Origin: UBA685 sp049890215
Lineage (GTDB): Bacteria; Pseudomonadota; Alphaproteobacteria; Puniceispirillales; Puniceispirillaceae
NCBI GenBank assembly: GCA_049890215.1
Contig: JBMHBX010000036.1
Span: forward strand, 1-51,031
Length of the DNA stretch: 51,031 nt
Reading direction: 5' to 3'
The translations under genes were made by a program, and so were the position numbers. This document shows, piece after piece, positions 31,811-40,402 of this stretch; position 1 is the stretch's first letter; each line of letters begins with the position of its first letter. The notes below the pieces were generated by a model, which was not told the DNA's origin, did no database searches, and saw nothing but the letters and a program-made list of their open reading frames with translations.

Positions 31811-33673
31811 TTAAAGTGACAAGCCTCTTGTCATCAGTCTTGTCATGCGTTGGCTGAAGGCGGCGACATCCTGAGGTGGTTTGCCTTCAAGGATCAAGGA
31901 TTGCTCAAACATCATAAAAGAGGCATCTGTTACAAGATCATTTTGGCCCCCGTCAGCCAATAATCTGGTCAGCGCCTTCACAAGGTCATGTTTGGCATTG
32001 ATTTCCAGAATACGCGGCTGTTCTGTGAAGTTCGGATCATGTGCCTTCATCAGCCTTTGCATCTGAATATCCATGCCCCCTTCATCAGCGACCAGACATG
32101 CCGGGCTGTCTGTCAGGGTCTTTGATAATCTGATATCAGCGACTGAAGTGCCTAGCGCCTGCTTCATGGCTTCGATTAAGGCATCTGTATCTGGTGCATC
32201 TTCGTTATCATCAGACGTCTCTTCGGCATCAAATTTATCAATATCAACATTGCCCTTGGTGATTGAGACAAAGGATTTGCCGTCAAACTCTGAGATAAGA
32301 GGCAACCAGAATTCATCAACCGGATCTGTGAGATATAAGACCTCAATGCCTCTTGCTTTGAATCCTTCGATATGCGGGCTCATTTCTGCCTGCGTGATGG
32401 TATCAGAAGACAGATAATAGATCTCATCTTGCCCGTCTTTCATGCGGGAGACGTAATCAGCCAAACCGGTGAGTGCCTCACTTGTGCTTGAGCGGAACCG
32501 TGAAATGGCAAGCAGCTTTTCCCGGTTATCCTGATCTTCATACATCCCCTCTTTGAGCACAACACCAAATTGAGACCACAGAGCGTCATAGTCATCTGGC
32601 TTTTTATCATGCATTTTCTTGAGTTCATTCAAGATACGGCGCACAACTGCCTTGCCGATTTTATCCAGTGTTTTGTTATGCTGAAGCAATTCACGGCTGA
32701 CATTCAGATCAATATCAGCGGTATCAACAATCCCGCGGACAAAGCGCAGCCAAGCCGGTATCAAGGCATCACAATCATCTGTGATAAACACACGGTTGAT
32801 ATATAGTTTCACCTTTGGTTTACGGGCAGGATCAAATAAATCATAAGGGCGCATTTGCGGAATACATAACAAATTGGTAAAGCTGACCGCGCCTTCTGAG
32901 ACATTATGCAAGGTCAAAAGAGGTGTCCCGTAGCCTGCCCCCATATCTGAGAAAAACGAATCATACTCATCTTGTGAGATGTCTGATTTCGGACGTGTCC
33001 ACAGCGCTGAGCCAGAATTTAACTGGGTTGCCTCATCACCATCGTGAAATGATACAGGATAGCTTATGTGATCTGCATAGGTCTTAATGATGTGCCCAAG
33101 GCGGATTTGTTCCAAAAATTCTTTGGCATCTTTTTTCAGCGTCAGATGAATAATGGTGCCATGTTCATCTTTGCTCGCCTCTTCAATGCTGTAGCCGGAA
33201 CGCCCGTCAGAAGACCATAAATAGGCCTGTGATGTGCCTGCTTTTTTGGTAAGCACTTCTACTTTATCTGCCACCATGAAGGCAGAATAAAAGCCAACGC
33301 CAAACTGGCCAATCAAGGCGACATCCTTTGCCTTATCATCTGATTTTGCCTGACCAAGGGCTTCGATAAATGACTTTGTCCCTGAACGGGCAATGGTGCC
33401 AAGGCTCTGTGTCAATTCATCTTTATCCATCCCAATCCCATTATCAGAGATGGTAAGCTGTTTTAGTTTCTTATCACTGCTAAGCGTGATAGCGTAATCA
33501 CCGCCAAGATCAGAGAGCGCCTTATCACTCATGGATAAATAGCGTAATTTATCAATCGCATCAGAGCTGTTTGATATCAATTCACGCAAAAAGATCTCTT
33601 TATTGGAATATAAAGAATGGATCACAATATCCAGAATTTTACCGGTATCTGCTTCGAACTGATAAGAAGACAT
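31811..33673 (-). CDS. htpG: Chaperone HtpG (Hsp90)
   Basis: A 620-residue bacterial Hsp90. The N-terminal ATPase domain has FLRELISNSSDAIDKLRY, the DNGIGMD motif, GTIARSGTKSF and GQFGVGFYSAFMVADKV. The middle domain shows LYINRVFITDD and DLNVSRELLQ with the conserved arginine. The C-terminal dimerisation domain ends without an exported MEEVD-type tail, as usual in bacteria. AAAGGGAA precedes the ATG at 33673. A heat-shock sigma-32 promoter lies about 110 nt upstream. The 3' end is convergent with the mutase gene; a small TAAGG/CCTTA hairpin (31798-31814) lies between the stops. Confidence 0.96.
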   Translation of the reverse strand: MSSYQFEADTGKILDIVIHSLYSNKEIFLRELISNSSDAIDKLRYLSMSDKALSDLGGDYAITLSSDKKLKQLTISDNGIGMDKDELTQSLGTIARSGTKSFIEALGQAKSDDKAKDVALIGQFGVGFYSAFMVADKVEVLTKKAGTSQAYLWSSDGRSGYSIEEASKDEHGTIIHLTLKKDAKEFLEQIRLGHIIKTYADHISYPVSFHDGDEATQLNSGSALWTRPKSDISQDEYDSFFSDMGAGYGTPLLTLHNVSEGAVSFTNLLCIPQMRPYDLFDPARKPKVKLYINRVFITDDCDALIPAWLRFVRGIVDTADIDLNVSRELLQHNKTLDKIGKAVVRRILNELKKMHDKKPDDYDALWSQFGVVLKEGMYEDQDNREKLLAISRFRSSTSEALTGLADYVSRMKDGQDEIYYLSSDTITQAEMSPHIEGFKARGIEVLYLTDPVDEFWLPLISEFDGKSFVSITKGNVDIDKFDAEETSDDNEDAPDTDALIEAMKQALGTSVADIRLSKTLTDSPACLVADEGGMDIQMQRLMKAHDPNFTEQPRILEINAKHDLVKALTRLLADGGQNDLVTDASFMMFEQSLILEGKPPQDVAAFSQRMTRLMTRGLSL

Positions 33674-33781
33674 AAGTGTTCCCTTTCATCTTTGCTACAT
33701 GTTTTTTTGCAGGGCGCCATGGCCCGATTTTCGTGGTCTTATCAAAACCATCATGCTTTGCTTTTTTTCATTCTTTCGGTC

Positions 33782-33810
33782 ATATAAGAAGCACTCAGGC
33801 CACCTTCAAG
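33782..33810 (-). promoter_or_regulatory. Alphaproteobacterial heat-shock (sigma-32) promoter of htpG
   Basis: On the minus strand CTTG (33807-33810, continuing as CTTGAA), exactly 18 nt, then CTTATAT (33782-33788). This matches the consensus CTTG-N17/18-CYTAT-N-T reported for alphaproteobacterial heat-shock genes. Transcription would start near 33775, giving a leader of about 100 nt. Confidence 0.72.
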
Positions 33811-33919
33811 AGGTGTGCAGGTGACCTGTTTCAAAAAATTTATCAGGCCTGTCAGGGCCGGTTGCTTTTTGTTACAGATAACCAAACATCTATCAATCAG
33901 GGATAAGCAAATCAGTATC

Positions 33920-35113
33920 ATGCCATCATCTATTGTCTTATCACACAAAAAACCATCTGTTTATTTGTTAGGCTCGCTTGTCTCAGTGCCCACCATGTCA
34001 ATGACTCTGATTGCGCCTGCGGTGCCGGCTGTCAGAAGCGAATTTGCCATTTCTTATGCCGAAGCACAGCTTATCATCACCGTCTTTTTAGGCGCTATGG
34101 CGCTCGGGCTGTTATTTGTTGGCTTATTATCAGACAGATTTGGCAGGCGGCCTGTCTTTGTAACGGGATGTGCGTTGTTTTTTGCCGCCTCTGTCGCAGG
34201 ATATATGGCGCCCTCTTCTGTGATGGTGATTTTCGTGCGCGCTATGCAGGGGCTGAGTGCGGCGGCGCTTATGACCACAGGCAGAACCATCGTCAATGAT
34301 ATTTATCATGCGCATGAGGCATCCAAAGCCTTGTCATCGATTACGGCCGTGCAGTCAATTGTGCCAATTATCTCGCTTGCTATAGGTGGTTTGATTGTGG
34401 ATCTGTTCGGATGGCGCGCCACCTTTTTTGTGATGAGTCTTGTCTCTGGCATTGTGTTGGTGCAAAGCGTGCTTTTGATCATAGAGACCAATCAAAATAA
34501 GCTGCCTTTGTTAAAATTATCCGGCTTGGCTGAGGCATTTGGCACGGTGATATCATCCACAAGATGGCAGCTTTATTCTTTATGTGCCGGCCTTCAGGTT
34601 GGCATGTTTTATTCCATGAATGGCTATATGCCCTATCATTTTGGACGATTAGGGGCGAGCCTTAGTGAATTTGGCTTTTATTATGCCACTATTTCATTTG
34701 GCTATATGACAGGCAATTTGGTCAATCGTCATATGGGCGCAAAAATGTCTCTTGGGCAATGGGTCTATGTGGGATCATGGCTGACTTTTGCTATGCTTGT
34801 CTTGATCTGGCTTTTTGATGAATTTTGGATGTTATCACCGCCTCTTTTGTCTTTTTTATTGAGTGTGATTGGCTTTGCCCACGGGCTTTTGGTGGCAAAT
34901 GCGATTATCAGCTCATTACAAAATACGGGGCGTCACGCCGGAAGCGCAACAGGCATAGGAAGTGCTACTCATATGGTGATAGGCGCTATCGCCGGCTCTG
35001 TTATCATCCAGTTAGGCGGCGCTGAGATCTTTTGGATTTGCCTGCTTGTCAATGGCATTATGGCAGTCATATCTATCTGGGCGGCAGGACGCGCTTTGCG
35101 CCTTGCAAGCTAA
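33920..35113 (+). CDS. Bcr/CflA-type MFS multidrug exporter
   Basis: A 397-residue twelve-segment major facilitator protein. The A-loop GLLSDRFGRRPVFVTG is intact, and the fifth segment carries the drug-antiporter motif region RAMQGLSAAALMTTGRTIVNDIYH. Relatives export bicyclomycin, chloramphenicol or other small molecules; the substrate here is unknown. I start at the methionine of MPSSIVLSHKK (33920). The frame is open from 33815, but those 35 residues are basic and unlike the family and overlap the htpG promoter. No clear ribosome-binding site is seen. Confidence 0.83.
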   Translation: MPSSIVLSHKKPSVYLLGSLVSVPTMSMTLIAPAVPAVRSEFAISYAEAQLIITVFLGAMALGLLFVGLLSDRFGRRPVFVTGCALFFAASVAGYMAPSSVMVIFVRAMQGLSAAALMTTGRTIVNDIYHAHEASKALSSITAVQSIVPIISLAIGGLIVDLFGWRATFFVMSLVSGIVLVQSVLLIIETNQNKLPLLKLSGLAEAFGTVISSTRWQLYSLCAGLQVGMFYSMNGYMPYHFGRLGASLSEFGFYYATISFGYMTGNLVNRHMGAKMSLGQWVYVGSWLTFAMLVLIWLFDEFWMLSPPLLSFLLSVIGFAHGLLVANAIISSLQNTGRHAGSATGIGSATHMVIGAIAGSVIIQLGGAEIFWICLLVNGIMAVISIWAAGRALRLAS

Positions 35114-35209
35114 AAGCGCTCAAAAATAATGGCAGGGCTTGTCATTGCCAAAATGCCTCTTATCTCATAATATATGCGAGACTGACGGTGTTTATTCATA
35201 AGGTTTGTG

Positions 35210-35479
35210 ATGTCAAAAGAAGTGAAACAAATCAGAGCCCTTCGTAAAGGCGGTAGCCAAAAACTGACAAAATTACGCTCAGAGCTTACCGAAATGGCCT
35301 GGGAATTAACTGAGAAAAATCAGGGGCTTGGTGATAAAAATATTGCACAAACTCTGGTGCTAATTGACAAAAGCCTTGTTGAAATTGAAAAGGCGTTGTC
35401 TCAGTTAAACTCGATTTGGCTTGTTGACCGCCATGTTGCAAAGGTCAAAGGCGAGAGCTTGCATAATTATAAATTCTGA
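35210..35479 (+). CDS. Small helical protein of unknown function
   Basis: Not recognised. The 89-residue product is charged and largely helical: RALRKGGSQKLTKLRSELTEMAWELTEKNQ, then NIAQTLVLIDKSLVEIEKALSQLN with a heptad-like spacing that suggests a coiled coil, then a short end (WLVDRHVAKVKG). No signal peptide or membrane segment. AAGG lies 7 nt before the ATG at 35210; an adjacent GTG at 35207 is also possible. It stands between the MFS exporter and the convergent deacetylase gene with 96 and 14 nt gaps. Confidence 0.65.
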   Translation: MSKEVKQIRALRKGGSQKLTKLRSELTEMAWELTEKNQGLGDKNIAQTLVLIDKSLVEIEKALSQLNSIWLVDRHVAKVKGESLHNYKF

Positions 35480-35492
35480 ACAACGACACGTC

Positions 35493-36419
35493 TCACAGAG
35501 TCTTGCCGCTTAGTGCCTTTAGATGACAGTGCACTGAGGCGCTGAGCGCGTCCAGAACATAGCCACCTTCAAGCAATGAGATAAGACGGCCTTCAGCTGT
35601 TTTTTGTGCCAGTTCCATAAAGCGGCTGGTCAATTCATAAAAATCAGATGATTGCATCTCGATATTGGCAAGAGGATCATCATGATGAGCATCAAAGCCT
35701 GCTGAGATGATGATAAGCTCGGGCGCAGCTGATTCAAGCGCGTTCAATAGCGGGTGCCAGCCATCTATGACATCAGAGCCTGTCATGCCAGCAGATAAGG
35801 GCTGATTGAGGATATTGCCCTGCCCTGTCTCAAGGTGGTGTCCTGTGCCGGGAAAGAGTGGCATTTCATGCGTTGAGGCATAAATACAATCCTGACGGTC
35901 CCAGAAGGCTGCTTGTGTTCCATTGCCATGATGAACATCAAAATCAAGAACAGCGACCTTGTGAATACCATAATGATTTTGCGCATGACGCGCGGCGATA
36001 GCGGCATTTGAAAAAAAGCAAAACCCCATGGCTTTATCAGGCTCTGCATGATGACCTGGCGGGCGCATAGCCACAAAAGAGGCTTGAGCGCGTCCTGTCA
36101 TGACATCATCTACCGCAGAGCAGGCAGCACCGGCAGCGCGTCTGGCGGCGTCAAGTGAATGGGCTGACAGGTAGGTATCACCATCAATGGAACGCAGCCC
36201 CTCAGACGGAACAGAGGCAAACAGGGCGTCAAGATAGCTGTTATCATGGACAAGTTGCAATTGTGCCATAGACGCAAGGGGGGCTGACTTTTTTGCAAGG
36301 TCGGCGAAATCATCATTAATCATCTCCATGACAGAGATAATCCGCTCCGGTCGCTCCGGATGGCCGACCGGCACCTTATGTTCCATGCTTTGGTCATGAT
36401 GATAAATCGTAATCATCAA
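35493..36419 (-). CDS. Histone-deacetylase-family amidohydrolase
   Basis: A 308-residue member of the arginase/deacetylase fold family (AcuC, acetylpolyamine amidohydrolase, HDAC). Zinc and active-site motifs are MRPPGHHAEPDKAMGFCFFSNAA, VLDFDVHHGNGTQAAFWD (zinc ligands D and H) and ISAGFDAHHDDPLA (third ligand D). In bacteria such enzymes deacetylate polyamines or acetyl-lysine proteins; which applies here is unknown. The start overlaps the gloB stop by 4 nt, so it belongs to a gloA-gloB-deacetylase operon on the minus strand. Confidence 0.88.
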   Translation of the reverse strand: MMITIYHHDQSMEHKVPVGHPERPERIISVMEMINDDFADLAKKSAPLASMAQLQLVHDNSYLDALFASVPSEGLRSIDGDTYLSAHSLDAARRAAGAACSAVDDVMTGRAQASFVAMRPPGHHAEPDKAMGFCFFSNAAIAARHAQNHYGIHKVAVLDFDVHHGNGTQAAFWDRQDCIYASTHEMPLFPGTGHHLETGQGNILNQPLSAGMTGSDVIDGWHPLLNALESAAPELIIISAGFDAHHDDPLANIEMQSSDFYELTSRFMELAQKTAEGRLISLLEGGYVLDALSASVHCHLKALSGKTL

Positions 36420-37189
36420 AAATTGTCCTTGCTTCGTCTTATGGCACTGAAGACCTCTTCATCAGAGGCACCGATAAGGCCCAAATGCGCCTTTATGGCC
36501 TCATCATCAGCGCGCAAAAAAGGATTGGTTGCCAATTCATCTGCCAGTGTTGACGGCACAGTGGGCAAATCAGATCGGCGCGCATTTTGAATGGCATGAA
36601 TGCGTTCTTTAAGCGCCTGATTATCCGGGTCAATGGTGATGGCAAAAGCCGCATTTGATAAGCCATATTCATGCGCAGAATAAATCACTGTCTTTTCTGG
36701 CAAGCCTGATAATTTGGATAAGGAGTTCCACATCATCGGCCCGTCACCTTCGAACAGGCGACCGCAGCCAAGCACAAATAAACTATCCCCGCTAAAGAGC
36801 ATATCAGCACCAGGGCAATAATAATTTGTCATATCAAGCGTGTGGCCTGGCGTGGTGATCACCTTTATGGCATGGCTTCCAATTGAGAATTCATCCCCAT
36901 CTGATACAGGTTTATCAATCAGCGCGGCAATTGGTTGTTTTGTATCACAAGGGCCATAAACCTCTGCCCCGGTGGCTTTTTTCAGGACTGCTAGACCATC
37001 TGTGTGGTCCCAATGATGATGCGTGATGAGAATATGGCTTAGCTGATAGCCTGTCTTATCAAGGGCAGACAGATAGCTGTCAGAGCAACCTGCATCAATT
37101 GCCGCTGTCTGGCCTGTGGCAGGGTCATGAAGCAGATAGCCGTAATTATCTTCATGATAGGCAAATTGATGACAGATAACAGAGGCCAT
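36416..37189 (-). CDS. gloB: Hydroxyacylglutathione hydrolase (glyoxalase II)
   Basis: A 257-residue metallo-beta-lactamase-fold enzyme hydrolysing S-lactoylglutathione to lactate and glutathione, the second step of methylglyoxal detoxification. The metal motif is T-H57-H58-H59-W-D61-H62 in ILITHHHWDHTDG. TPGHTLDMTNYY and FSGDSLFVLGCGRLFEG carry further ligands, and IYSAHEYGLSNAAFA and RSDLPTVPSTLADELATNPFLR are glyoxalase II signatures. I prefer the ATG at 37189; one at 37198 overlaps the gloA stop. It is directly coupled to gloA. Confidence 0.93.
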   Translation of the reverse strand: MASVICHQFAYHEDNYGYLLHDPATGQTAAIDAGCSDSYLSALDKTGYQLSHILITHHHWDHTDGLAVLKKATGAEVYGPCDTKQPIAALIDKPVSDGDEFSIGSHAIKVITTPGHTLDMTNYYCPGADMLFSGDSLFVLGCGRLFEGDGPMMWNSLSKLSGLPEKTVIYSAHEYGLSNAAFAITIDPDNQALKERIHAIQNARRSDLPTVPSTLADELATNPFLRADDEAIKAHLGLIGASDEEVFSAIRRSKDNF

Positions 37190-37191
37190 CC

Positions 37192-37635
37192 CTACCATGT
37201 CCCTTCATTTGGCATAGAGGCCCATGGTTCTTGCTGAGGCAGTGGGCCGTCTTCCTGAATAAGTTCAACAGACACATTATCAGGTGATTTCACAAATGCC
37301 ATATGACCATCACGAGGCGGTCTGTTAATGGTGACCCCTTTATCCATCAATTCACGACATTTTGCATAAATATCTGACACACGATAAGCAAGATGACCCC
37401 ATGATCTGCCTGTCTCATAAACTTCATCAGAATCCCAATTATAGGTTAATTCAAGCTCAGGCGCGTTGGTCTGACGGGCTGTGTTTTCATCCTGCGGGGC
37501 AGCCAGAAAAATAAGCGTGAATTTGCCTGCTTCATTATCATGACGCCTTGTTTCAACAAGCCCCATTTTATGAACCCAAAAATCAAGCGATTCTTCAATA
37601 TCTGTAATCCTGATCATGGTATGAACAAAGCGCAT
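37192..37635 (-). CDS. gloA: Lactoylglutathione lyase (glyoxalase I)
   Basis: A 147-residue VOC-fold enzyme isomerising the methylglyoxal-glutathione hemithioacetal to S-lactoylglutathione. FVHTMIRITDIEESLDFWVHKMGLVETRR gives the first metal histidine, ELELTYNWDSDEVYETGRSWGHLAYRV the glutamate and second histidine, and VSVELIQ the last glutamate. The glyoxalase pair gloA-gloB is adjacent and overlapping here. The upstream AAGGAGGG before the ATG at 37635 is close to an ideal ribosome-binding site, suggesting high expression. Confidence 0.94.
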   Translation of the reverse strand: MRFVHTMIRITDIEESLDFWVHKMGLVETRRHDNEAGKFTLIFLAAPQDENTARQTNAPELELTYNWDSDEVYETGRSWGHLAYRVSDIYAKCRELMDKGVTINRPPRDGHMAFVKSPDNVSVELIQEDGPLPQQEPWASMPNEGTW

Positions 37636-37782
37636 AAGGTCACCCTCCTTTTATATGGTTGTGAGCTGACATCTCATCAAAAACTGGACAGAGATATCTT
37701 TTTCTTGCCACTATAGCGTGTTGAGAGGCTTATGTATCGGTTTTGTTTTACTACCTTCCATCATGCAAAAGGTCACAGGATA

Positions 37783-38235
37783 ATGGAACAGCGATCTTCT
37801 TATCATTTTGAAAAAGTTGAGGCAGGGCATTTTGATGACTTATGTCTGTTGCGTCACAAATTATGGCCGCAAGACACACAGCAAGAACATCTGGCAGAGA
37901 TATCAGCGCTTTATAATGAAATGCCTTATTGCGCCTTTGTCTGTTATGATGGCAAGGTGCCGGTTGCCTTTGCTGAGGTAAGCTTGCGTCATTATGTGAA
38001 TGGTTGTTTATATCGGCCTGTGGCGTTTCTCGAAGGTATTTTTGTTGACCCTGCCTATCAGAGGCAGTCTCTTGGTCTTCAGCTTGTGGAACTGTGCGAG
38101 GCATGGGCGCGTGAAAAAGATGTGCAGGAACTTGGCGCAGATGCGTATCTTGAAAATCTGTCCTCTCAGCAGGCCCATAAAAGCTGGGGGTTTCAGATGA
38201 CAGAAAAAGTTGTGTATTTCCGCAAAAAGCTCTAG
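37783..38235 (+). CDS. GNAT acetyltransferase, AAC(6')-like
   Basis: A 150-residue GNAT protein resembling aminoglycoside 6'-N-acetyltransferases. It has LRHKLWPQDTQQEHL near the N terminus, PVAFAEVSLRHYVNGC, the acetyl-CoA loop FLEGIFVDPAYQRQSLGLQLVELCEAWA, and the C-terminal ENLSSQQAHKSWGFQMTEKVVYFRKKL that mirrors AAC(6')-I ends. The pyrophosphate loop reads QRQSLGLQ rather than Q/RxxGxG/A, so one glycine is replaced. True antibiotic resistance is unproven; a housekeeping small-molecule acetylase is as likely. I start at 37783 with AGGATA upstream; 17 further open codons are not family-like. Confidence 0.78.
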   Translation: MEQRSSYHFEKVEAGHFDDLCLLRHKLWPQDTQQEHLAEISALYNEMPYCAFVCYDGKVPVAFAEVSLRHYVNGCLYRPVAFLEGIFVDPAYQRQSLGLQLVELCEAWAREKDVQELGADAYLENLSSQQAHKSWGFQMTEKVVYFRKKL

Positions 38236-38285
38236 GCTAAAGGTTAGGTTTGCCTGTCGCAAGCTGTTCATTATGAAGTGATATC

Positions 38286-39527
38286 ATGAACTGGTCCCGA
38301 CCTATATCCCTTGAAGAAGCGCAACATCTGCCTGTTTGGCGCAGACCAGTTGCGTTGTTATTTGTCATGGCATTTGCCATGCCGCTTGCCTTTGCGACAT
38401 GGTCTGCTTTGTTGAATAATTTTGTGATTGAAGTCTCTTCTTTTACCGGCGTTGAAATAGGCTGGTTGCAGACTGTGCGCGAAATTCCGGGGTTTATGGC
38501 CGTTACTGTTCTGCTTGTCATGCTGGTGATGAAAGAACAGCGCCTAGCGCTTTTATCGCTTGTCATGCTAGGCGGGGCAACGATTGTGACATCCAATTTC
38601 CCAAGCTTTTATGGCTTGCTGATCACCACCTTTATCGGGTCAGTTGGTTTTCATTATTTTGAGACAGTGAACCAGTCTTTGCAGCTTCAGTGGCTTGATA
38701 AAGACAAAGCGCCACAAACATTAGGGTGGCTTGTTGCTTGTGGATCTGCGGCATCTTTGGTGGCTTTTGGCCTTATCACTTTGTTTTGGCAAAGCTTTTC
38801 TTTGTCTTATTTCTTTGTCTATGCCGCAGGTGGCGGCGCGTGCGTCTTCTTAGCGCTTTATGCCATGATAGGGTTTCCGCAATTTCAATCACGTTATAAG
38901 CAAAGAAAAACATTATTATTGCGCCGGCGTTACTGGCTTTATTATGCACTGCAATTCATGGCAGGGGCACGGCGCCAGATCTTTTTGGTGTTTGCCGCCT
39001 TTATGATGGTAGAGAAATTTGGCTATGATGTGCATCATCTGACCTTTTTATTTCTGGTCAATTACCTTGCCAATATGATCTTTGCCCCTCTTATGGGACG
39101 ATTTGTGCATAAGTTAGGTGAGCGATTTGCCCTTATGTTTGAATATGCCGGTCTGACAGTGTTATTTCTGCTTTATGGCGGGATTTATTATTTTGACTGG
39201 GGCGCATGGCTTGCCGCTTTGCTTTATGTGATTGATCATTTACTTTTTGCGCTTGCCTTTGCGTTAAAAACCTATTTTCAGAAAATCGCTGATCCTGAAG
39301 ATATCGCGCCAACAGCGGCGGTGGCCTTTACGATCAATCATATCGCGGCAGTGTTCTTGCCGGCTTCGCTTGGTTATTTGTGGATCGTGGCACCTGACGG
39401 GGTCTATATTCTGGCAGCGTCTATGGCCTTTATCTCATTAGGGCTTGCCTGTTTGATACCGCGCAGACCTGAGCCCGGCCAAGAGACGATATTTGCGTAT
39501 CGCCGCTATCAGTTACAAAATAGCTAA
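38286..39527 (+). CDS. MFS-type transporter of unknown substrate
   Basis: A 413-residue membrane protein with about twelve segments (for example VALLFVMAFAMPLAFATWSALL, PGFMAVTVLLVMLVMK, YGLLITTFIGSVGFHYFE). The charged central loop contains SRYKQRKTLLLRRRYW, and the second half includes NYLANMIFAPLMGRFVHKLGERFALMFEY, an A-loop-like motif. The architecture is major facilitator, but none of the specific subfamily motifs stand out. It follows the acetyltransferase by 50 nt and its 3' end overlaps the convergent amidotransferase by 15 nt. Confidence 0.75.
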   Translation: MNWSRPISLEEAQHLPVWRRPVALLFVMAFAMPLAFATWSALLNNFVIEVSSFTGVEIGWLQTVREIPGFMAVTVLLVMLVMKEQRLALLSLVMLGGATIVTSNFPSFYGLLITTFIGSVGFHYFETVNQSLQLQWLDKDKAPQTLGWLVACGSAASLVAFGLITLFWQSFSLSYFFVYAAGGGACVFLALYAMIGFPQFQSRYKQRKTLLLRRRYWLYYALQFMAGARRQIFLVFAAFMMVEKFGYDVHHLTFLFLVNYLANMIFAPLMGRFVHKLGERFALMFEYAGLTVLFLLYGGIYYFDWGAWLAALLYVIDHLLFALAFALKTYFQKIADPEDIAPTAAVAFTINHIAAVFLPASLGYLWIVAPDGVYILAASMAFISLGLACLIPRRPEPGQETIFAYRRYQLQNS

Positions 39528-40364
39528 GAAATTTACCAGCTCGCAACGGTGCGTTTTATCAGATAGCAAACTGTCATCAAGCTGATATTTGGCGATAAGG
39601 CGATGATAGTCTTGTGTTGTTACTTGCGGATTATCCAACAGGTGAAAGTCAGCCATGATGTCATCAAGATCAGCATTCACAGATAAGCGGTCTGCAAATC
39701 TTTTGGCATCAGCAAAGCTTTTGACATCATTGCGTGCCATATAGTCTGCAATATCCGAAAAGCGCAATTCCGGGTGATATTGCACGCCCCAAAAACGCAC
39801 CTCGTCTGTCTCATAAATAACGGCCTGATGGTCACTGTGATCATTCGCGCTTAAGGTGATGGCACCTTTCGGCAGGCGGGCAACTTCATCACGGTGCATG
39901 CATCTGGCATGAAATCTGTCCGGCTTTGTATGATAAAGAGGATGCGTTTTGCCAGTCTCGTTGATTGTAATATGGCGCGCTATGGCAAATTCGGTTTCAA
40001 CAGGGTTCGCACGATTTGCGCCACCAAGAACTGTAACAGCAAGCTGTAAGCCATAGCATGAGCCAAAAACTGGTTTCTTTGAGCCAAGGGCAAGGGCCAT
40101 GATCCGGCGCGCCGGCTCGGCCTCTTTGTCATCTGCTGACCAGGCATTGGCTGAGCCTGTAAAGATAACGGCATCACATTCATCAAATAGGCTGTCATGA
40201 TAAATATGATCAGAAAAATGCGGCCTGATGATGGTAAATTGCAAATCTGACTTTATGTCTGACAAGCAGGCAGCAAAGCTTTCTGCGGCGCCAAAACAAG
40301 CGCCTTTTTCCTGTCTTACCAATCCTGCGTGATTGCCTTCGATGATGGCAATGGTCTTTGTCAT
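39513..40364 (-). CDS. Class I glutamine amidotransferase-like protein
   Basis: A 283-residue protein with a GATase1 domain. The nucleophile elbow is PVFGSCYGLQLA (C103), and the catalytic pair lies in GVQYHPELRF (H197, E199). All three triad residues are present, so glutaminase or gamma-glutamyl hydrolase activity is plausible. About 75 residues follow the domain, a helical C-terminal extension. No synthetase domain is attached, so this is a stand-alone amidotransferase or a gamma-glutamyl peptidase such as PuuD-like enzymes. It is 38 nt after the MttB-family gene and probably in its operon. Confidence 0.82.
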   Translation of the reverse strand: MTKTIAIIEGNHAGLVRQEKGACFGAAESFAACLSDIKSDLQFTIIRPHFSDHIYHDSLFDECDAVIFTGSANAWSADDKEAEPARRIMALALGSKKPVFGSCYGLQLAVTVLGGANRANPVETEFAIARHITINETGKTHPLYHTKPDRFHARCMHRDEVARLPKGAITLSANDHSDHQAVIYETDEVRFWGVQYHPELRFSDIADYMARNDVKSFADAKRFADRLSVNADLDDIMADFHLLDNPQVTTQDYHRLIAKYQLDDSLLSDKTHRCELVNFLAIL

Positions 40365-40402
40365 GCCGGTATCCTTATTGGGGGATCTATATTTGCTTAT
40401 TG

